Shown here one piece after another: positions 35,365-43,622 of a DNA stretch of 61,124 bases. A program made the translations under genes and the position numbers. Below the pieces are notes generated by a model, which did not search any database, was not told the DNA's origin, and worked only from the letters and a program-made list of their open reading frames with translations. The first letter of the stretch is position 1; each line of letters begins with the position of its first letter. The stretch lies in NCBI RefSeq assembly GCF_013116825.1, contig NZ_JABFNS010000042.1:1-61124 (forward strand). Reading direction: 5' to 3'. This stretch comes from Myxococcus xanthus (GTDB lineage: Bacteria > Myxococcota > Myxococcia > Myxococcales > Myxococcaceae).

Positions 35365-35380
35365 GAGGAACTCCTGGGGA

Positions 35381-35530
35381 GGTGAATCAAAACACACGCG
35401 CGGCACGAACTTGTCGCCGAACGTGCCGAGTCTGACGCCAGTGGATGCTCGCAGCTCGGATCACAAAGAGTACGGCGTCCCTCGAACGAATGTCCAGGCG
35501 TAGACGTGTTTTCGCTGAAACAGCTGCTAC
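35381..35530 (-). repeat. Duplicated upstream (promoter) region, copy 2
   Basis: About 150 bases upstream of peptide 2 closely match the region upstream of peptide 3 (35948-36097), diverging gradually toward the far end. The conserved part begins at GGTGAATCAAAACACACGCG. It probably carries the promoter of each unit; I cannot name the sigma factor. Confidence 0.7.
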
Positions 35531-35548
35531 ACGTGAGATTCGGCGCGC

Positions 35549-35662
35549 TTGACCCGGGTACGGCTGACTCAGGGGGCGCGGGTTGGGAAGGGCGAGGAGC
35601 CGGTCTCCAATCCCATCCAGGTGGAACACCACCGGGGCTTGGAGCGAGTGATGCTCCTGCGG
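35549..35662 (-). pseudogene. Remnant B of the GT9 gene 5' end
   Basis: Thirty-eight codons read PQEHHSLQAPVVFHLDGIGD then RLLALPNPRPLSQPYPGQ, matching codons 1-39 of the GT9 gene with one codon deleted. The start ATG is CCG. Right after this the match ends and the copied upstream region of peptide 2 begins. A longer open frame through this remnant is chance and not a gene. Confidence 0.88.
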
Positions 35663-35699
35663 CGGGAAGGGGGCAATCCTTGCGTCACGACAATCTGCA

Positions 35700-35727
35700 C
35701 CCCGGCGCCCAGGGATGAGCGCCGGGG
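35700..35727 (-). terminator. Hairpin downstream of peptide 3
   Basis: CCCCGGCGC pairs with GCGCCGGGG around a 10-base loop, 12 bases after the stop of peptide 3 on the reverse strand. It corresponds to the hairpin after peptide 2, so it was duplicated with the unit. Confidence 0.6.
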
Positions 35728-35739
35728 AGCAGAGACCTG

Positions 35740-35931
35740 CTAGAACCAGCCGTCAGACGTGTGGCTGGTGTGATCCTGCGGCTCCTTGACGACCGCACGC
35801 GCGGACATCATGGGGAACTCGCCACGGCCCAGGATCATGCTCAGCTGGCCGCGGAGCGCGTCCACCTTCGCGGGATCCAGCTGCTTGAACGTCACCACCT
35901 CGGGCTTCAGAACGATGTTGCTCTCAACCAT
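35740..35931 (-). CDS. Precursor peptide 3 of a putative RiPP
   Basis: A 63-residue peptide, the first in the direction of transcription. Its leader (MVESNIVLKPEVVTFKQLD) is identical to that of peptide 2; it then differs at one residue (EFPMMSARA instead of EFPTMSARA) and lacks three residues of the linker. The last 15 residues (KEPQDHTSHTSDGWF) are identical to peptide 2. AGGAG is 6 bases upstream of the ATG. Its leader holds KVDALRGQLSMILGRG, probably helical, the kind of region recognised by RiPP enzymes. The peptide is expected to be cut after the leader. Confidence 0.87.
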   Translation of the reverse strand: MVESNIVLKPEVVTFKQLDPAKVDALRGQLSMILGRGEFPMMSARAVVKEPQDHTSHTSDGWF

Positions 35932-35947
35932 GAGGAACTCCTGGGGA

Positions 35948-36097
35948 GGTGAATCAAAACACACGCGCGGCACGAACTTGTCGCCGAACGTGCCGAGCCT
36001 GACGCCAGTTGATGCCTTCAGCTCGGATCTCCAAGCGTACGGCGAACCTCGAGCGGATGTCCAGGCTTAGACATGTTTTTGTTGAAATATCTGCCAG
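35948..36097 (-). repeat. Upstream (promoter) region of peptide 3
   Basis: This is the counterpart of the region at 35381-35530. It includes an AT-rich stretch around 36068-36115 near the divergent ADOP permease gene, which may contain the promoter for the precursor set. Confidence 0.65.
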
Positions 36098-36206
36098 CTT
36101 TGAAATTTCGCGGACTTGGGTGTTCTCAGGCGCTGGGCCTGGGCCTTTGTGGTGATGCGCGTCGCCGCGGTACACGCCGCATGGCATGCTCTTGCGTGAG
36201 AGGGAC

Positions 36207-38630
36207 ATGGATACAATTCGTCAGGACATCCGGTTTGGCGCCAGGTTGTTGCTCAAGAGTCCGACGTTCACCCTGGTCGCGATGATGACGCTGGCGCTGG
36301 GGATTGGCGCGAGCACGGCGATATTCAGCGTGGTCAACTCCATCTGGCTGCAACCCATGCGTTTCCCGCATGAGGAGCGTCTGGTGATGGTGTGGGACTC
36401 GCTTCCCAAGGCAGGTGTCGAGCGGAGCGAGACATCCCTGGCGACGCTGGAGGACTGGACCGCGCAGGCGGGGGTCTTCGAGCACGTGGCGGGGATTGTT
36501 CCGCGGAGCTTGAACCTGGGGGGCGCGCTGCAGCCGGAGCGGCTCCAGGCGTTTCGGGTGGGGGCCGCGCTGTTCCCCGCGCTGGAGGCGAGGCCCTCGC
36601 TGGGCAGGGCGTTCTCCGCGGAAGAAGACCGTGTGGGTGGCGAGGCGGTGGTGGTGCTGTCGGACGGATTGTGGCGGCGCCGGTTTGGTGGCGCGCCCAC
36701 CGTGCTGGGTGAGTCCGTGACGCTGGATGGTGCGCCCTACACGGTCGTGGGCGTGATGCCGAAGAGCTTCGACTTCCCGCCTGGCGCCGAAGCCTGGGTG
36801 CCGCTCGCGCCGACGCAGGCGGAGCTGGATGCGCGCGGGGACCGGAAGGTGCGGGTGGTGGGCCGCCTCAAGCCTGGCTTCTCCGTGTCGATGGCGGAGG
36901 ACGCCCTGCGGGTCCTCGCGGGGCAACTGGCGGAGCGGTACCCCGACACGGATTCGGAGCGCACCGTGCGGCTGACGTCCGTGCGCGAGGCCTACCTGGG
37001 GCCCTTGAGGCCGCTGCTCATCACCCTGGCGGGCGCGGTGGGCTTCGTGTTGCTCATCGGGTGCGCGAACGTCGCGAGCCTGCTGCTGGCGCGCGCGGCG
37101 GCTCGGCGGCGGGAGCTGGCCATTCGTGGGGCGCTGGGGGCGAGCCCGACGCGTTTGATGGTCCAGGCCCTGACTGAGAGTGTCTTGCTGTCGCTCCTGG
37201 GCGGAGGATTGGGAATCCTGGGCGCGCTGTGGGGCACGCACATGATTGCCACCATGTTGCCGCCCGGGTTGGCGGAGCGCCTGCCAGGGTGGCAATCCAT
37301 CCAGGTGGATGGAGGGGCGCTGCTGTTCTGTGTCGGGCTGTCCGCCATCACCGGGGTGCTGTTTGGCCTGGCGCCCGCGTTCCAGATGTCGCGGCAGAAC
37401 CCGCTGGAGGCGATGCGGGAGGGGGCGGGCGCCACGGCGGGGCGAAAGAGCATCCGCTCGGCCCTGGTGACGGCGGAGGTGGCCCTGGCCTTGATGCTGG
37501 TCGTCGGCGCGAGCCTGATGCTTCGAAGCCTCTACCAGCTCCAGGGGACCTCACCCGGCTTCGCCGCCGAACGCGTGTTCTACTTCGACGTCACGCTGCC
37601 GGAGACCAAGTATCCGACGGACGCCGAGCGGGTTCGCTTCTTCCATGCGCTGCAGGAGCGGTTGTCCTCCATGCCGGGAGCCCAGGCCGTCTCGGCGGCC
37701 AGCCTGCCGCCCATCAGCCGTCGCAGCCAGAGCTCGAACATCTACCTGGAGGGGCAGCCGAAGCCGCAGCCCGGGCAACTGCCCGAGGCCAGTCAGCGCG
37801 TCATCTCCCCGGGCTATTTCCGGACCATGGGCATCCCCTTGCACGAGGGGCGCGATTTCAACGCCTTGGATGTGGAGGATGCGCCCCGGGTCGCGATGAT
37901 CAACTCGGCCCTGGCGCGGCGCTTCTGGCCCGGGGAGTCGCCGCTGGGCAAGCGCTTCTTCACGGGCGGCACCGAGCCGTGGGAGGTCATCGGCGTGGTG
38001 GGTGACGTCCGGACGCTGTGGCGCGGGCAGGTGCGTTCATCCGTGCCGGAGTTCTACCTGCCGCTGGCGCAGGCCCCGCGTGACGCGATGGTGATGATGG
38101 TGACCGTGGGAGGGACGGGGGCGTCGGCGTCGTCGCTGGCGCTGTCCTTGCGTGAGGGAATGGCGTCGTTGGACCCCGAGCAACCACCGCCGTCGCCGCG
38201 GCCCCTGGAGGAGCTCATCGCGGAGTCGTTCGGCTCCAGGCACCTGCTGGCCGCGCTGCTGGGGTTCTTCGCGTGCGTGGCGCTGCTGCTGGCCGCCGGG
38301 GGCGTCTACGGCATCATGGCCTACTCCGTCACCCAGCGGCGGACGGAGATTGGCGTGCGCATGGCGCTGGGCGCGCGGGAGGGGAGCATCTTCTGGTTGA
38401 TATTGAGCCAGGCGCTGCGGCTCGCCGGGCTGGGCGTCATCATCGGCTCCGTGCTGGCGCTGGTCCTGGCGCGGGGCCTGTCGAAGTTGCTCTTCGAGGT
38501 CAGCCCCGCGGACCCGCTCGTCTTCCTCGGGACGGCTTGCGTGCTGCTCTTCGTGGCGCTGGTGGCGGGCTACGTGCCCGCCTGGCGCGCAGCGCGCGTC
38601 CCGCCCAGCATGGCCATGCGCGAGGAGTGA
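36207..38630 (+). CDS. ADOP-family (MacB/FtsX-type) duplicated permease
   Basis: An 807-residue membrane protein: an N-terminal helix with MDTIRQDIRFGARLLLKSPTF, a periplasmic MacB-type core domain (about 45-260), then three helices near 270-400 with RRRELAIRGALGASPTRL, a second periplasmic region, and three more helices near 680-800 with RRTEIGVRMALGAREG. Two MacB-FtsX halves in one chain is the ADOP (acidobacterial duplicated orphan permease) layout. It usually lacks its own ATPase, as here. The ATG at 36207 has GAGAGGGA before it and matches the family start; one at 36186 is less good. It is divergent from peptide 3, so it might export or confer immunity to the product, which is inference. 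Confidence 0.9.
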   Translation: MDTIRQDIRFGARLLLKSPTFTLVAMMTLALGIGASTAIFSVVNSIWLQPMRFPHEERLVMVWDSLPKAGVERSETSLATLEDWTAQAGVFEHVAGIVPRSLNLGGALQPERLQAFRVGAALFPALEARPSLGRAFSAEEDRVGGEAVVVLSDGLWRRRFGGAPTVLGESVTLDGAPYTVVGVMPKSFDFPPGAEAWVPLAPTQAELDARGDRKVRVVGRLKPGFSVSMAEDALRVLAGQLAERYPDTDSERTVRLTSVREAYLGPLRPLLITLAGAVGFVLLIGCANVASLLLARAAARRRELAIRGALGASPTRLMVQALTESVLLSLLGGGLGILGALWGTHMIATMLPPGLAERLPGWQSIQVDGGALLFCVGLSAITGVLFGLAPAFQMSRQNPLEAMREGAGATAGRKSIRSALVTAEVALALMLVVGASLMLRSLYQLQGTSPGFAAERVFYFDVTLPETKYPTDAERVRFFHALQERLSSMPGAQAVSAASLPPISRRSQSSNIYLEGQPKPQPGQLPEASQRVISPGYFRTMGIPLHEGRDFNALDVEDAPRVAMINSALARRFWPGESPLGKRFFTGGTEPWEVIGVVGDVRTLWRGQVRSSVPEFYLPLAQAPRDAMVMMVTVGGTGASASSLALSLREGMASLDPEQPPPSPRPLEELIAESFGSRHLLAALLGFFACVALLLAAGGVYGIMAYSVTQRRTEIGVRMALGAREGSIFWLILSQALRLAGLGVIIGSVLALVLARGLSKLLFEVSPADPLVFLGTACVLLFVALVAGYVPAWRAARVPPSMAMREE

Positions 38631-38634
38631 GGGC

Positions 38635-40392
38635 TCAGGCGGCGATGAACTGCCGTTCCACGAGGCGCTTGTAGAGGCCGTCCTGGGTGATGAGCGCCTC
38701 GTGGTTTCCGTGCTGGACGACGCGGCCCTGGTCCAGCACGAAGATGCGGTCGACGCCCGCCACGGTGGACAGGCGGTGGGCGATGATGAGGGTGGTGCGG
38801 CCCACCATGAGCCGGTCCAGTGCCTCCTTGACCAGGTGCTCGCTTTCAGAGTCCAGCGCGCTGGTGGCTTCGTCCAGGATGAGCAGCCGCGGATCCTTGA
38901 GGACCGCGCGGGCAATGGCGACGCGCTGCTTCTGCCCTCCGGAGAGCTGGATGCCCCGCTCGCCGACGCGCGTGCGGTAGCCTTCTGGAAACCGGCTCAC
39001 GAAGTCGTGGGCGTTGGCGACGCGGGCCGCGGCTTCCACTTCCGCATCGGTGGCGCCGGTGCGTCCGTAGCGGATGTTGTCGGCGATGCTGCCCGAGAAG
39101 AGCGTGGGCTCCTGCGACACGATGCCGATGTTCTGACGGAGCCAGCGGACGTCGAGCGTTCGCAGGTCTGTCCCATCGACGAGGATGGCGCCCCGGTCCG
39201 GATCGTAGAAGCGCATCAACATCGAGGCGACAGTCGACTTGCCCGCGCCCGAGTGTCCCACCAGCGCCACGACTTCACCGGGGGCGACGTCCAGGTCCAG
39301 GCCTTGGAGGACGGGCACGTCCCGGCGCGTGGGATAGCTGAAGCTGACGTCGCGGAAGCGCAGGTGGCCTTCCATGCTCGCGGGCCGCTCGCCGCCGCTG
39401 ACGGAGATAGCGGGCGTACGGTCGATGAGCTCGAAGACGCGCTCGGTGGCGCCTCCGGCCTTCATGAACTCCGCCCACAGCTCGCTCAGGGCGCCGACGG
39501 CCATGACGACCATCAACGTGTACATCAGGAAGGAGGTCAGTCCACCCACCGTGATGTCGCCCGAGACGACCATGTGCGTGCCGTACCAGAAGACGAGCAG
39601 GGTCGAAGCCAGGCCGGTGAAGCCCGTTCCTCCCATGAAGAAGCCCGAAGAGACGATTCTCGTGCGCGCCAGCGCCAGGGCCTTGCCGATGGCACGGCCA
39701 TAGCTCCGGCGCTCCGCGTCTTCGGCGACGAAGGCCTGGACGGTCTGGATGCCATAGAGGGACTCGGCGGCGACCTCATTGGCTTCGGCCACCGCGGCCT
39801 GGGCGTCTCGCGCGAGCTGCCGGGCCTTGCGGCCGTAGAACAGCGCCCCCAGCGTCACGGGTGGGACGACCGCCAGCATGACGAGCGTCAACCGGGGCGA
39901 CGTGTAGAGCAGCAGCGCCAGCCCTCCAATCAACGTGGTCGCGTTGCGGAGCATGATGGCGATGTGCGTACTGACGGCGCCCTGGATGAGGGCGGTGTCC
40001 GTGGACAGCCGGCTGGTGAGGCCGCCCGTGCGGTGCTGGTCGAAGAACGCGATCTCCTGCTCCAGCAAGCTGCGATACAGCCGCTCCCGCAGGTCGCTGA
40101 CGATGCGCTCACCCGCGATGTTGAAGAAGGCGAAGCGCAGCCCGATGGCCACCGACTGGATGAAACACACCCCCAGCATCCACAGGGTGGTGTCGTTCAC
40201 CATGTCGAGCGTGGCGGTGGTCAAGGCTTCGTCGAGGATGACCCGGATGGCCTGTGGGAAGAGCAGGCCTCCCGCGCTCCCGATGAAGAGGAAGCACGTG
40301 CCGAGCAAGAGCAGCCTCCACTCGGGACGAGCCAGTGCCAGGACGCGACGAAGGGATGCGTGGCTCAGCGGCGGATTCTGAATCAAGCCCAT
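38635..40392 (-). CDS. ABC half-transporter (multidrug/lipid exporter type)
   Basis: A 585-residue protein with a type I exporter membrane domain (six helices, about 20-310) and an ATPase domain (about 345-580). Walker A is GHSGAGKST, the signature is LSGGQKQR, Walker B is LLILDEATSALDSES, and the H-loop is IIAHRLSTV. It would work as a homodimer exporting lipid, drug or peptide. It carries no C39 peptidase domain, so it does not cut leaders itself. It is convergent with the ADOP permease, only 4 bases apart. A role in exporting the neighbouring peptide product is possible. Confidence 0.93.
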   Translation of the reverse strand: MGLIQNPPLSHASLRRVLALARPEWRLLLLGTCFLFIGSAGGLLFPQAIRVILDEALTTATLDMVNDTTLWMLGVCFIQSVAIGLRFAFFNIAGERIVSDLRERLYRSLLEQEIAFFDQHRTGGLTSRLSTDTALIQGAVSTHIAIMLRNATTLIGGLALLLYTSPRLTLVMLAVVPPVTLGALFYGRKARQLARDAQAAVAEANEVAAESLYGIQTVQAFVAEDAERRSYGRAIGKALALARTRIVSSGFFMGGTGFTGLASTLLVFWYGTHMVVSGDITVGGLTSFLMYTLMVVMAVGALSELWAEFMKAGGATERVFELIDRTPAISVSGGERPASMEGHLRFRDVSFSYPTRRDVPVLQGLDLDVAPGEVVALVGHSGAGKSTVASMLMRFYDPDRGAILVDGTDLRTLDVRWLRQNIGIVSQEPTLFSGSIADNIRYGRTGATDAEVEAAARVANAHDFVSRFPEGYRTRVGERGIQLSGGQKQRVAIARAVLKDPRLLILDEATSALDSESEHLVKEALDRLMVGRTTLIIAHRLSTVAGVDRIFVLDQGRVVQHGNHEALITQDGLYKRLVERQFIAA

Positions 40393-40452
40393 TGCTCACA
40401 GGCTAGTCCAGATGTGCCAAAGTTGTAATCCCGACAAAACTGGTGATGCAGG

Positions 40453-40483
40453 GGGGCCCGGCGCATGTCTCGCGCCGGGCCCC
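40453..40483 (-). terminator. 12-bp hairpin after the M28 gene
   Basis: GGGGCCCGGCGC pairs perfectly with GCGCCGGGCCCC around a 7-base loop, 12 bases after the stop codon of the reverse-strand peptidase gene and before the ABC transporter gene. Confidence 0.7.
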
Positions 40484-40495
40484 TGGCTTCAGGGC

Positions 40496-41722
40496 CTACT
40501 GCGCGGTGCCCTTGGCCAGCTCGGCGACATAGGCGGCGGCAATCTTGGAGAACTTGAGCGCGTGCGCGGCGCTGCTGTCGGAGTTCGCCAGGGTGTCTCT
40601 GGGGGTGTGGATGTTGGGATTCTTCTGGGCGACGGTCCCCTCGAAGGGGATGGAGGCCGCGTAGCCCTGGTTGTGCCAGGAGGCGTGGTCCGAGCACCCG
40701 TAGCCGCAGGTCGTGTCGATGAACTGCACGCCGACATACGTCGTGATCAGGTTGCGGATGAACTGGTTCTGAGGGGCGTTCGTGTTGTCGATGACGATGC
40801 CCACATCCCTTGTGGCGTTGGGGTGCTTGTAGTTCGTCATGTCGAGCTGCATCACCCCCACGACGTTGATGTTGTTGCTCTTGTGCGAAAGGGCGATCTC
40901 CCGCGAGCCGCGCAGGCCCGTCTCCTCCGCGGCGTAGGCCATGAACTTCACCGTCCGCTGGGGCCGGTAGTTGCGAGCCATGGCGGCGCGGATGACTTCG
41001 GTGAACGTCGCGATGCCGGACGCGTCGTCGTCGGCGCCAGGCGCGGCGCTGGTGGAGCTGATGGAGTCCAGGTGGCCGCCCACCACGACGACCTCGCCAG
41101 ACAAATCGGTGCCGGGGATGGTGAGGATGACCGAGGGCTGCCGCCAGCCCGTGTGCGGGTAGTACGCCACGGTGACGTCCGTGCGCCCCGCGCTGGTGAC
41201 GTAGCCCTGCCACTTCGCCAGGAGCATGGCCGCGGCGTCCACGCCCCCTTGCGAGCTCTGGCTGCGCGTGGGGAAGGCGGACAGGTCGGCGATGGTGGTG
41301 CGGATGTTCGCGGCAGAGAGCTCACCCATCAGGGTGTTCACGGTCGCGGCGTTGGTGAGGGTGTAGTTGACGGCCTTCTGGGTCGCATTGGGGGCCACGG
41401 GCGCCAGGGACGCCAGTGCCTCCTCCTTCGTCTCGTAGGTGATGAAGCCCGCGCACCGGTTGAACTTCTCGTGCATCATCAGCGCCAGCCGCGACAGCTG
41501 GGACTCCTTCAGCTGGAACACGCCCGCGTGCTCCTGCTGCTTGAGGGCGGTGGGCACGTTCCAGCCTTCGGCCGCGAAGGTCTCCTGCATGGGCGTGATG
41601 GCATCCGTGCCAATCGCAATCCAGACAGTCTTGTCTGCTGGCTTGGCCTTGATCGGCTCGGCAAGGGCCAGCGGGGCATTCAGCAGCAACAGCGAGACCG
41701 GCATCCAGGTCTTCATCCGCAT
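40496..41722 (-). CDS. Secreted M28-family aminopeptidase
   Basis: A 408-residue peptidase with a signal peptide ending near residue 21 (LLLLNAPLALAEP). Residues about 130-400 form a zinc aminopeptidase domain: VVVGGHLDSIS with the first His and Asp ligands, GADDDASGIATFTEV with the bridging Asp, AAEETGLRGSREI with the catalytic Glu pair, and CGYGCSDHASWHNQGYAA with the last His. It resembles bacterial leucyl aminopeptidases. It would digest peptides outside the cell, as expected for a predator. The ATG at 41722 has GGAGGAG four bases upstream; the next ATG two codons on is also possible. A long 5' extension of the frame is not part of the protein. Confidence 0.93.
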   Translation of the reverse strand: MRMKTWMPVSLLLLNAPLALAEPIKAKPADKTVWIAIGTDAITPMQETFAAEGWNVPTALKQQEHAGVFQLKESQLSRLALMMHEKFNRCAGFITYETKEEALASLAPVAPNATQKAVNYTLTNAATVNTLMGELSAANIRTTIADLSAFPTRSQSSQGGVDAAAMLLAKWQGYVTSAGRTDVTVAYYPHTGWRQPSVILTIPGTDLSGEVVVVGGHLDSISSTSAAPGADDDASGIATFTEVIRAAMARNYRPQRTVKFMAYAAEETGLRGSREIALSHKSNNINVVGVMQLDMTNYKHPNATRDVGIVIDNTNAPQNQFIRNLITTYVGVQFIDTTCGYGCSDHASWHNQGYAASIPFEGTVAQKNPNIHTPRDTLANSDSSAAHALKFSKIAAAYVAELAKGTAQ

Positions 41723-41997
41723 TGCTCCTCCAGGGGGACGGCGTTGCGTCGCAGCACGGGGGACGGGCTGCGGGGAGGAGCCTCTGCTTTTCGAGAAATA
41801 AAGGCTTTCTGATGTCCGGTGTGGGTGTGGAAAATAAAACACACCAAGAGTGAAATCGAGGCTGGGCGGGCAGGCGCTTCGTTCCCCGCACCGCCTGAAT
41901 CTCCGCGCCGGGTTGATGCATCCCTTTGTCGTAGAGTGGCGCCGCCGGCATGCGCTGGTGCGTGACGTGTGTGGCGTGGTGCCCGACGGGAGGCAGG

Positions 41998-43620
41998 ATG
42001 GCCATGGACTGCGACTGGCTCATCATCGGCTCGGGGTTCGGCGGCAGCGTCAGCGCGCTTCGGCTGACCGAGAAGGGCTACCGCGTCCTGGTGCTGGAGA
42101 AGGGGCGGCGCTTGCGCGCCCCGGACTTTCCGAAGACGAACTGGGAGTTGAAGCGCTGGCTCTGGATGCCCACGCTGGGGTGGCGGGGCCTGTTCGAGAT
42201 GTCGTTCTTCCGCCACGTCACCGTTCTGTCGGGCGTGGGCGTGGGCGGCGGCTCGCTCGTGTACGCCAACACGCTCCCCATCCCCCGGGACGACTTCTTC
42301 CAGGCCTCCTCATGGGGCCACCTCGCCGCATGGAAGGAGGAGCTGGCGCCGCACTACACCACCGCGCGGAGGATGCTGGGCGCCACGCCGAATCCCCTGC
42401 GCACCGTGGCAGACCAGGTGCTCCAGGACGTGGGCACGGACCTGGGCCGCACCGACTTCCAGCCCACCACCGTGGCCGTGTACTTCGGCGAGCCGGGTGT
42501 CTCCGTGAAGGACCCGTACTTCAACGGTGAGGGACCGGACCGGACGGGCTGTATCGCGTGTGGCGGGTGCATGCTGGGGTGTCGCTTCGACGCCAAGAAC
42601 ACGCTCGACAAGAACTACCTCCACCTGGCGGAGCGGCGCGGCCTCACGTTGCACGCGGACACTGAAGTCACCTGGGTGCGGCCCCTGCCAGACGGGGGCT
42701 ACGAGGTCGAAGCGCTTCAAGGGGCGCGGCGCTTCTTCCGGAAGAAGGTGCGGTTCACCGCGAAGCACGTCGTCTTCGCGGGGGGCGTGCTGGGCACCCT
42801 GAACCTGCTGCTCAAGTTGAAGGCGAGCCCGGACGGACTGCCGCGCCTGTCGGAGCGGCTGGGAGACGGCGTGCGCACCAACTCCGAGGCGCTCGTGGGA
42901 GTGGTGAGCGGCCGCAAGGGGCAGGACTTGTCACGGGGCATCGCCATCGGCTCCATCCTTCACACCGATGCCCAGTCCCACCTGGAGCCGGTGCGCTACT
43001 CGGCGGGCTCGGGCTTCTTCCGGTTGCTGATGGCGCCGCAGGTGTCCGGGGCCACGGTGCTCCAGCGTTTCGCTCGGCTGGTGGGCCTGCTGGTTCGGCA
43101 TCCGCTGCGCTTCCTCAAGGCGTGGTTCGTCCAGGACTTCGCGCGGCGGACGATGATTCTGCTCTACATGCGCACCCTGGAAGGGCACCTGCGCATGAAG
43201 CGCTCGCGGAGGCTGGGGTTGAGCACGGCGCTCCAGGAGGGCCCGGCGCCGAGCGCCAACATGCCAGAGGCGTTCGACCTGGCCCGGCGCGTGGCGGACA
43301 AGCTGGATGGCTATCCGATGACCATCGTCAGCGAGACCCTGCTGGGCATCCCGACGACGGCGCACATCCTGGGCGGCTGCTGCATGGGGGACTCGGCGGA
43401 GACGGGCGTCATCGACTCGCGGCACCGCGTGTTCGGCCATGAGGGGTTGTATGTGGTGGACGGCTCCGCCATCTCCGCCAACCCGGGCGTCAATCCGTCG
43501 CTCACGATTACGGCGCTGGCCGAGCGCGCGATGACCTTCATTCCCGCGGCCCGGACGGCGCCGCGGGATGAGGTGGGCGTGCCCGCGGGGCCCGTGTCCT
43601 CGGACGCCCGCGCGAGCTGA
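41998..43620 (+). CDS. GMC-family FAD oxidoreductase (cholesterol oxidase-like)
   Basis: A 540-residue flavoprotein with the FAD motif IIGSGFGGSVSALRL near the start, the second conserved part GVGVGGGSLVYANTLPIP, and the C-terminal GANP-like end NPSLTITALAERAM. It also has a four-Cys stretch (CIACGGCMLGC, about residues 185-195), which is unlike classical GMC enzymes and resembles the cysteine-containing members near cholesterol oxidases. The substrate, perhaps a sterol or other alcohol, is not known. The ATG at 41998 follows GGGAGG; an ATG two codons further is also possible. It is divergent from the M28 gene across 275 bases in which I see no other feature. Confidence 0.88.
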   Translation: MAMDCDWLIIGSGFGGSVSALRLTEKGYRVLVLEKGRRLRAPDFPKTNWELKRWLWMPTLGWRGLFEMSFFRHVTVLSGVGVGGGSLVYANTLPIPRDDFFQASSWGHLAAWKEELAPHYTTARRMLGATPNPLRTVADQVLQDVGTDLGRTDFQPTTVAVYFGEPGVSVKDPYFNGEGPDRTGCIACGGCMLGCRFDAKNTLDKNYLHLAERRGLTLHADTEVTWVRPLPDGGYEVEALQGARRFFRKKVRFTAKHVVFAGGVLGTLNLLLKLKASPDGLPRLSERLGDGVRTNSEALVGVVSGRKGQDLSRGIAIGSILHTDAQSHLEPVRYSAGSGFFRLLMAPQVSGATVLQRFARLVGLLVRHPLRFLKAWFVQDFARRTMILLYMRTLEGHLRMKRSRRLGLSTALQEGPAPSANMPEAFDLARRVADKLDGYPMTIVSETLLGIPTTAHILGGCCMGDSAETGVIDSRHRVFGHEGLYVVDGSAISANPGVNPSLTITALAERAMTFIPAARTAPRDEVGVPAGPVSSDARAS

Positions 43621-43622
43621 GG

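Noticed and set aside
35387..35632. An 81-residue reverse open frame beginning VFHLDGIGDRLLALP.
   Set aside because: It crosses the border of a GT9 remnant into unrelated upstream DNA, lacks a ribosome site and ends outside any family; treated as a pseudogene fragment.
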